A stretch of DNA of 64,000 bases from Oryzias latipes (lineage: Eukaryota; Chordata; Actinopteri; Beloniformes; Adrianichthyidae): assembly GCF_002234675.1 (NCBI RefSeq), contig NC_019871.2:16834331-16898330 (forward strand), read 5' to 3'. The first letter of the stretch is position 1. Every line of letters begins with the position of its first letter. A program made the position numbers and the translations under genes. Of the stretch, positions 60,701-64,000 are shown in pieces. The notes beneath the pieces are model-generated. The model was not told the origin of the DNA. It saw only the letters and a program-made list of their open reading frames with translations, and searched no databases.

Positions 60701-61229
60701 TGCAGAGCATGAGCTCCTTCAAGGCAGAATGTGTTGCAAATGATGCAGGAGCAGCATGTTGCACTATAGGAGGACCACATGTAAAGCACATCTGAACCCC
60801 ACAAACACAACAGACATGATTGACTCACCAATGGAAAAGGACACCAAGGCGTGGGAAAACCAAGAGAAAGTTTCTATGAGGTCTTCAGCCATCTGAGGGT
60901 GCAGGAAAAAGCTGAAAATACAAAAACAAAAAAAAAAGAGTTGTTAAAGCCCCAGATTTGTTTATTCTTTCAAGTATAAAGGACTCAAATCGATGAAGGG
61001 CATTGGTATAAAAAATTATTTGAATTTAAATTTGAATAAAAAAGGCTCACCAAAGAACTGCCCATATCGCCGTGATGAAGCTGTGCACGAACGACGTGGA
61101 GATATTCCTCCATTTCCACGCATTCCTGCGCGCAGACTCGGGCATGGGGAGTTTACTGACCCCGGTGTTCACCAGTCGGAAAAACCCGACGGAGCTCCCG
61201 GTGGTTAAAATCACGGAACTCAGCTCCAT
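42786..61229 (-). CDS. tlcd2: TLC domain-containing protein 2 (TLCD2)
   Basis: Four coding exons: 61229-61051, 60911-60829, 57878-57796 and 43166-42786. They join in phase to 726 nt, 241 residues. The protein is a multi-pass membrane protein with a TLC (TRAM/LAG1/CLN8) fold; TLCD1 and TLCD2 limit incorporation of polyunsaturated chains into phosphatidylethanolamine. Residues 26-60 (LPMPESARRNAWKWRN, then SFVHSFITAIWAVLC), the HPQMAEDL segment, GYFIYDFLDMVV, and ELLFHHIVV with the conserved His pair match the family. Exon 4 holds the remaining membrane helices and a charged tail ending near LLRSDF and KKEKET. PESA, HPQMA and the NRYLGF region favour TLCD2 over TLCD1. The length is close to both (about 247 and 264 in human). 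Introns are 139 bp, 2,950 bp and 14,629 bp. Confidence 0.9.
45899..45926. repeat. Poly-C plus CA microsatellite
   Basis: A run of about 14 C residues runs directly into (CA)n. A similar C-run/CA compound tract lies at about 36,300, and a poly-C run at about 44,438. These tracts are likely length-variable. Confidence 0.9.
48041..49289. mobile_element. MITE family A copy 3, split by a nested element
   Basis: The left end ATTAAAGACCCTCTCCAATG matches the family A terminus. The right-hand part (TCAGAACTACT region, GCATAATCATAAATTAAAAG, then TAGATCAAAATATGATTGGA) matches copy 1. The minus-strand frame with SFEADTSSDEES is retained at about 49,000. A 689-bp hAT-like element sits inside (48,118-48,806). 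A poly-G run occurs at about 49,055. Confidence 0.7.
48118..48806. mobile_element. Non-autonomous hAT-like element with 8-bp target duplication
   Basis: The ends are TAGAGCCCTGC and, inverted, TAGAGGGCTGC. The host octamer CATCACAT is duplicated exactly at 48,110-48,117 and 48,807-48,814. TAGRG-type ends plus an 8-bp duplication are diagnostic of the hAT superfamily. The interior has repeated CCCGCCCGCTCCCG motifs near both ends (sub-terminal repeats) and no transposase. It inserted into MITE family A copy 3. Confidence 0.88.
51250..52555 (-). pseudogene. Non-LTR retrotransposon (LINE) fragment, reverse transcriptase remnant
   Basis: Minus-strand frames encode pieces of a reverse transcriptase: VLLDLGAAFDTVDHQILL (about 52,130-52,200), then, in another frame, LGPILFNLYMLPL and the catalytic block SYADDTQLYI within 51,590-52,003. 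Frameshifts and stops separate the parts and the 5' half is missing, so the copy is dead and 5'-truncated. The YADD box and surrounding sequence fit L2/Rex1-type LINEs; the exact family was not determined. It abuts a family B MITE at about 52,560. Confidence 0.8.
52563..54345. mobile_element. MITE family B copy 2, interrupted
   Basis: Sequence homologous to copy 1 (6,715-7,251) is present in two pieces, 52,563-52,786 and 54,074-54,345. Shared blocks include GTATTTTGATCCGTTCACAC, GAGCTAGCGGTGATCGACA, GATGACATCATGAAATGGGC and the GGTAATATATTATCAT segment. The left terminus is missing next to the LINE fragment. The pieces are separated by a 1,287-bp hAT-like element. Confidence 0.75.
52787..54073. 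mobile_element. hAT-like non-autonomous element (1.29 kb)
   Basis: The ends are a perfect 14-bp inverted repeat: CAGTGATGAAAGTC at 52,787-52,800 and GACTTTCATCACTG at 54,060-54,073. The flanks share the direct repeat ATCTTT (52,781-52,786 and 54,074-54,079), shorter than the 8 bp expected for hAT. The right half is GC-richer and contains TTTCCGGGAATTCCCGGAAG. No transposase frame is seen. The element inserted into MITE family B copy 2. Confidence 0.75.
55690..55890 (+). repeat. SINE-like fish repeat
   Basis: The head GGTAGAGCGGTCGACC is tRNA-like. The body has GGTTATAGGTCGGTGCAAGT, CATCAGTGTGTGCGTGAATG and CTGTAAAGTGCTTGAGCC, which are blocks of a common teleost SINE/dispersed repeat. It lies in tlcd2 intron 3. 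Confidence 0.6.
57796..57878 (-). CDS. tlcd2: tlcd2 exon 3
   Basis: This 83-nt exon has an acceptor TCTTTGCAG|GTTAC and a donor ATCGTG|GTAAGT. It encodes GYFIYDFLDMVVHQKLSQSW followed by ELLFHHIV, including the paired histidines that are the most conserved feature of TLC domains. The exon starts in a codon split with exon 2 and ends in phase 0. Confidence 0.92.
59982..60150. mobile_element. Short MITE, GTGTCAAACTCCAGGCCT-type ends
   Basis: The left end GGTGTCAAACTCCAGGCCTA pairs with the right end GCATGGAGTTTGACGCTC as an imperfect inverted repeat. This is a small hAT-like MITE type common in fish. It sits in tlcd2 intron 2. Confidence 0.6.
60165..60330 (+). repeat. Truncated copy of the 25,002-25,325 repeat family (3' half)
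   Basis: The blocks GTGTGTGATTGTGTGGCCCT, CAGACTGGCCACCTGTCC, TGGGCTCTGGCAACCCCG and AAGGGATACAGCGGGTTAAG match the 3' half of the SINE-like repeat at 25,002-25,325. The tRNA-like head is missing. Confidence 0.6.
60829..61229 (-). CDS. tlcd2: tlcd2 exons 1 and 2
   Basis: Exon 1 (61,229-61,051) starts at an ATG followed by a first hydrophobic segment (ILTTGSSVGFF) and the LPMPESARRNAWKWRN block. It splices at TTTG|GTGAGC. Exon 2 (60,911-60,829; acceptor TATTTTCAG|CTTTTTC) continues FFLHPQMAEDLIETFSWF and SHALVSFSIG. The intron between them is only 139 bp. The start is chosen because it matches the family N-terminus and follows the promoter-like region. Confidence 0.92.
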
Positions 61230-61800
61230 GGCTGAAATGTTTGTCTCGTCGGTGAGTGGGGGGGGTTAAACGAACAGTCCACGAGGCGCGAGGCGTGGAG
61301 GCGCGAGGCGTAGACTAAGAGAGGCGGCTGAATGGACGCTCCAGACGAGCAGGAGACAGCGGGATACTTGCTCGTGACAGCCGACGCGATCACGCAAACA
61401 TTCTGGTGTTTCCCCCCGATTCTTTAATAGTCCTCCAAGAATTCATAGGAGGCTGGAGAAACGCGCAATTCCAAGATTGACGTCTACGGACAAAGGCAAA
61501 ATTTAAAAAAAAAAATTAAAAAAATCAGCGGTTTCAAAAATCTTCCGAGGACTCGAAACGTTTGCAGAAGCTCTGTATCGTCAGGTAGAACCCGAGGATT
61601 TAAAAGATGAGGGCAGATGCCAAGTCTTGTTGATAGTTGTGAAACCGCCCTTTTGTAAAAGGCCCCCCCCCCCCTTCGCTTGTGTAACTTTTTGACATCA
61701 ACAGGATCCAATCACGAGCCCCGCCCCCTTCCCGCCCTACTACAGAGAGGCGCGGCCCCGGAACAAGCTTCACGTGTCGAGCTGCATTCACGTAACGTGG
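61230..61800 (-). promoter_or_regulatory. tlcd2: Probable tlcd2 promoter and 5' leader
   Basis: This region is CpG-containing. On the minus strand, a GC box (GGGGGCGGGGCT) next to an inverted CCAAT motif (ATTGG) lies at about 61,706-61,730, with a poly-G run at about 61,661-61,674. A direct repeat of the type GAGGCGCGAGGCG occurs at about 61,283-61,310 in the leader. No TATA box is apparent. The transcription start is estimated between 61,400 and 61,680. Confidence 0.5.
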
Positions 61801-62499
61801 GAAAAGTGGAAGTCACACATCAGAACAATTGACTTGCACAACACAACTAGAACACAATTAGAAGTTGGATTAATCTTAAACTATAGACATTCCCCCTTTT
61901 ACTGCTTTAGAGGTATCAACAGTTATGGGTAATTTAGATAATTAATACAGTATTTTAGTACTTGGTAAATATCATCTTCAGTGCTCTAAATGGAAAGGTT
62001 GCTGTTTTAGTTTCCTTGTATCATTTTTGACTCTTTTTAAAATTGTTATTTTATTTTTCTTTAAAGTATTTTTGTAATTTTGTCATCACGAAATTATTGT
62101 ATTTTATGACCTTGTACAACCCCTATGAGGTTGTGTTTTGGTAACATCCCTTTGCAAGAGATTGCATGTTGATGTGTTATGATATGTTTAACAAAAAAAG
62201 AAAATACAAAAATAACTTGACACAGTAACCCCTCCACTGTCGCGCTCTAAATAGGAAGTACCCACTAGCTCCAACAAATCAAAATCCAATAGAATTCTGC
62301 ACAGTCATTCTGTTTGTCAGAATAATAAAAATTCTTGCTCTAATACCTATTTAAACATGTTTTTGATAATCCCCTTTTTTTGCATTATTTCTTTATTGCA
62401 ATCACTGAAGTCATAAATTGGCCTATCAGATGCCTCAATAAAAGCATGTGGTGCCCGCTTGCCCCCCACTTCAACGTTTGATTGACAGATTCTCTCCAG

Positions 62500-62750
62500 C
62501 CTACTTTCAGTGGAAGGGGTGTGGACTTCAAACAAGCTCACTACTGATCGGCGACAGTAGTTGCCACAGACTCATTGATTCAGACCGACTCAGACCAATC
62601 ACTGTTGTCTGGCTCCAACATGGCAATGTCCGTTTCACGGAAAATGGTGACTGAATTGGCTTCATTTCGCTGGAGCCGGAATTAAGAGCTTTCCATGGGT
62701 GACGTCACACTCGTTCAATCCAGTTCTCTTATGCAGTCAATGCACAAGAC
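62500..62750 (+). repeat. Dispersed fish repeat (CTCCAACATGGC..GGTGACGTCACAC type)
   Basis: The blocks GTCTGGCTCCAACATGGCAA, GGTGACTGAATTGGCTTCAT, CGCTGGAGCC and TTCCATGGGTGACGTCACAC followed by CAGTTCTCTTATGCAGTC are recognisable as a common teleost dispersed repeat of unknown coding origin. The boundaries are approximate. The rest of 61,801-63,289 shows nothing recognisable. Confidence 0.6.
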
Positions 62751-63289
62751 CCCTCACGCTACTGCCTAACTACGTGGCCACAAGGGAGCCCAAGTGTGGG
62801 TCCCCCTGTCTCAGTCTTCAGCCCGGATAAAATACAGGGTTGTATCAGAAAGGGCATCCACATACATCTAGTGTAAAAATCTCTGTCTAACCAAATTTGG
62901 CAACCCCTGAAGGGATATGCTAAAAGGCAAACAACAAAAGGATCATAACGATTTTAACTGTAAATGAATGAAAAGCTAAACAATAAAGAGAGATGAAATA
63001 CAACAACGTACTAATAAAACGGGCAAAATTAGTTTAAACACCAGTTTTTCTGAGATCACATTTTTTTCTCTGTTGATGCCAACTCACAAATAATAAATCT
63101 GATCATCACAAAAACAAAATAAACCAGAAGAAAACCTTTGGACAGCATAACCACATGTACCATTTTATTTATAAAAAAAAGTTTGCAGCAATATACCAAA
63201 AAACTGTTAAGTCAGTTGCCTGCGTTTCTTTTTACCTTCAGCTAACATAGTGTGTAGAGAAAAGTCAATGTGATCTTTAGAGCACAACA

Positions 63290-63610
63290 ACACAAATCCA
63301 TCCATACACCTTCTTCCTCTTATCCTGTGCAGGATCACAGGGGCATTAGTCCAACCAGACCTCCCACTCTACAGAGGGATCCAGATCTGTTGGGGAAGCT
63401 CCAAGGCAAGTCAGGAGACATAGTCTCTCCAGGACTCATGGGTTTAGCTTGGGCCCTCCACCCTCTGGGACACGCCCAGAATACCTCCCGAGTGAGGCAT
63501 CCAGGAGTCATCCAAAAGGGCGGCCCAAGTCACCTGAACTGGATTTTCTTGATGTGGAGCAGCAACTCTATTCCAAGAGCTAGTCTTCAAGAGGGTGCCC
63601 AAGCCACAAA
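63290..63610 (+). repeat. LINE (RTE/Rex3-like) 3'-end fragment
   Basis: The sequence CCATCCATACACCTTCTTCC is followed by diverged blocks including CCCTCTGGGACACGCCCAGA, ATACCTCCCGAGTGAGGCAT, CCAGGAGTCATCC and GATGTGGAGCAGCAACTCTA. These are typical of the 3' region of fish RTE-type LINE repeats. It is non-coding here and heavily diverged; the family assignment is tentative. Confidence 0.55.
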
Positions 63611-64000
63611 TTAAACCAGAAGACACCTCATTCATCATTTAAAAAAAGCTAGTGTTGCAGTAAACAAAACAAATCAATGGTGATAGGTTTTATTTTGTTC
63701 TCTCCATCCAATACAGAGTGAAGAAACTGTCCACTCTGATATAAACTTCAAAATTCAGATGTCTCACATTAAAAAGGATTGTACATAAAATACATTTTAG
63801 AGGATTATGAAGGTAAATGCTGACTTTACACACTGTTTACCTTCTTTCTCTCCATAACAACAATACACTCATGACTTTTTTTGTCTCTTTTTAAGTGACC
63901 AGCTTTAACTGTGACGAATTCTATGACAGTAAACAATTTTAGAATATCTTTTTTGGGGGAGAACTATCGTTAATATATGATAAAAAAATTAATGTATGGC

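Larger units (their letters stand above)
57879..60828 (-). other. tlcd2: tlcd2 intron 2, including a possible RFX X-box
   Basis: This 2.95-kb intron has no recognised alternative exon. At 58,123-58,136 the sequence GTTTCCATGGCGAC resembles the palindromic RFX X-box. A related half-site (GATGGCAAC) lies at 58,056-58,064. A G-rich GGTGGGTGG-type tract at 57,897-57,925, a 25-bp A run at 59,730-59,754 and two repeats (59,982-60,150 and 60,165-60,330) are also present. Confidence 0.5.

Noticed and set aside
61801..64000. Search by eye for mir-22, which neighbours TLCD2 in human
   Set aside because: No match to the mature mir-22 sequence was seen on either strand. If present it is probably beyond the right edge.

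Overview
The window looks like nuclear DNA of a teleost, probably a percomorph-type fish. The host genes are spliced, with GT-AG introns that are often only 70-150 bp long. The intergenic DNA is AT-rich and carries dispersed repeats typical of fish genomes: MITEs, hAT-like elements, a tRNA-type SINE and non-LTR retrotransposon pieces. There is no bacterial, plasmid or CRISPR content.

Three protein-coding genes can be read exon by exon, all on the minus strand. (1) cluh occupies 6,040-17,875, with a probable 5' leader exon at 22,359-22,430. It has 26 coding exons, and their lengths sum to 4,053 nt in perfect phase (1,350 residues plus stop). It encodes the clustered-mitochondria RNA-binding protein. 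(2) A CCDC92-family gene, best called ccdc92b because it lies next to cluh, occupies 29,395-37,689 with three coding exons (873 nt, 290 residues). (3) A TLC-domain gene, best matched to tlcd2, occupies 42,786-61,229 with four coding exons (726 nt, 241 residues) and a 14.6-kb third intron. A fourth minus-strand gene may start at about 2,556 and run off the left edge. Only a GC-rich promoter and an 11-codon first exon are visible, and I could not identify it.

Layout: 1-2,523 is a probable first intron with a MITE; 2,524-2,920 is a promoter; 2,921-6,039 is the cluh 3' UTR and spacer; 6,040-17,895 is the cluh body; 17,896-22,358 is the cluh leader intron; 22,359-23,640 is the cluh promoter region; 23,641-29,394 is a spacer with a SINE; 29,395-38,300 is ccdc92b and its promoter; 38,301-42,785 is a spacer; 42,786-61,800 is tlcd2 with a repeat-rich intron 3; 61,801-64,000 is repeat-rich spacer.

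The genes are independent transcription units, not an operon. CLUH acts in cytosolic handling of mRNAs for mitochondrial proteins. TLCD2 is a membrane protein of the family that limits polyunsaturated phospholipid content. CCDC92 proteins are coiled-coil, centriole/cilium-associated. I found no convincing novel biological system. The most interesting structure is layered transposon insertion: a hAT-like element inside a MITE with a perfect 8-bp target duplication, a second MITE split by another hAT-like element, and a 1.2-kb foldback element. Other points worth a look are a possible uORF arrangement in the cluh leader and the unidentified first exon at the left.
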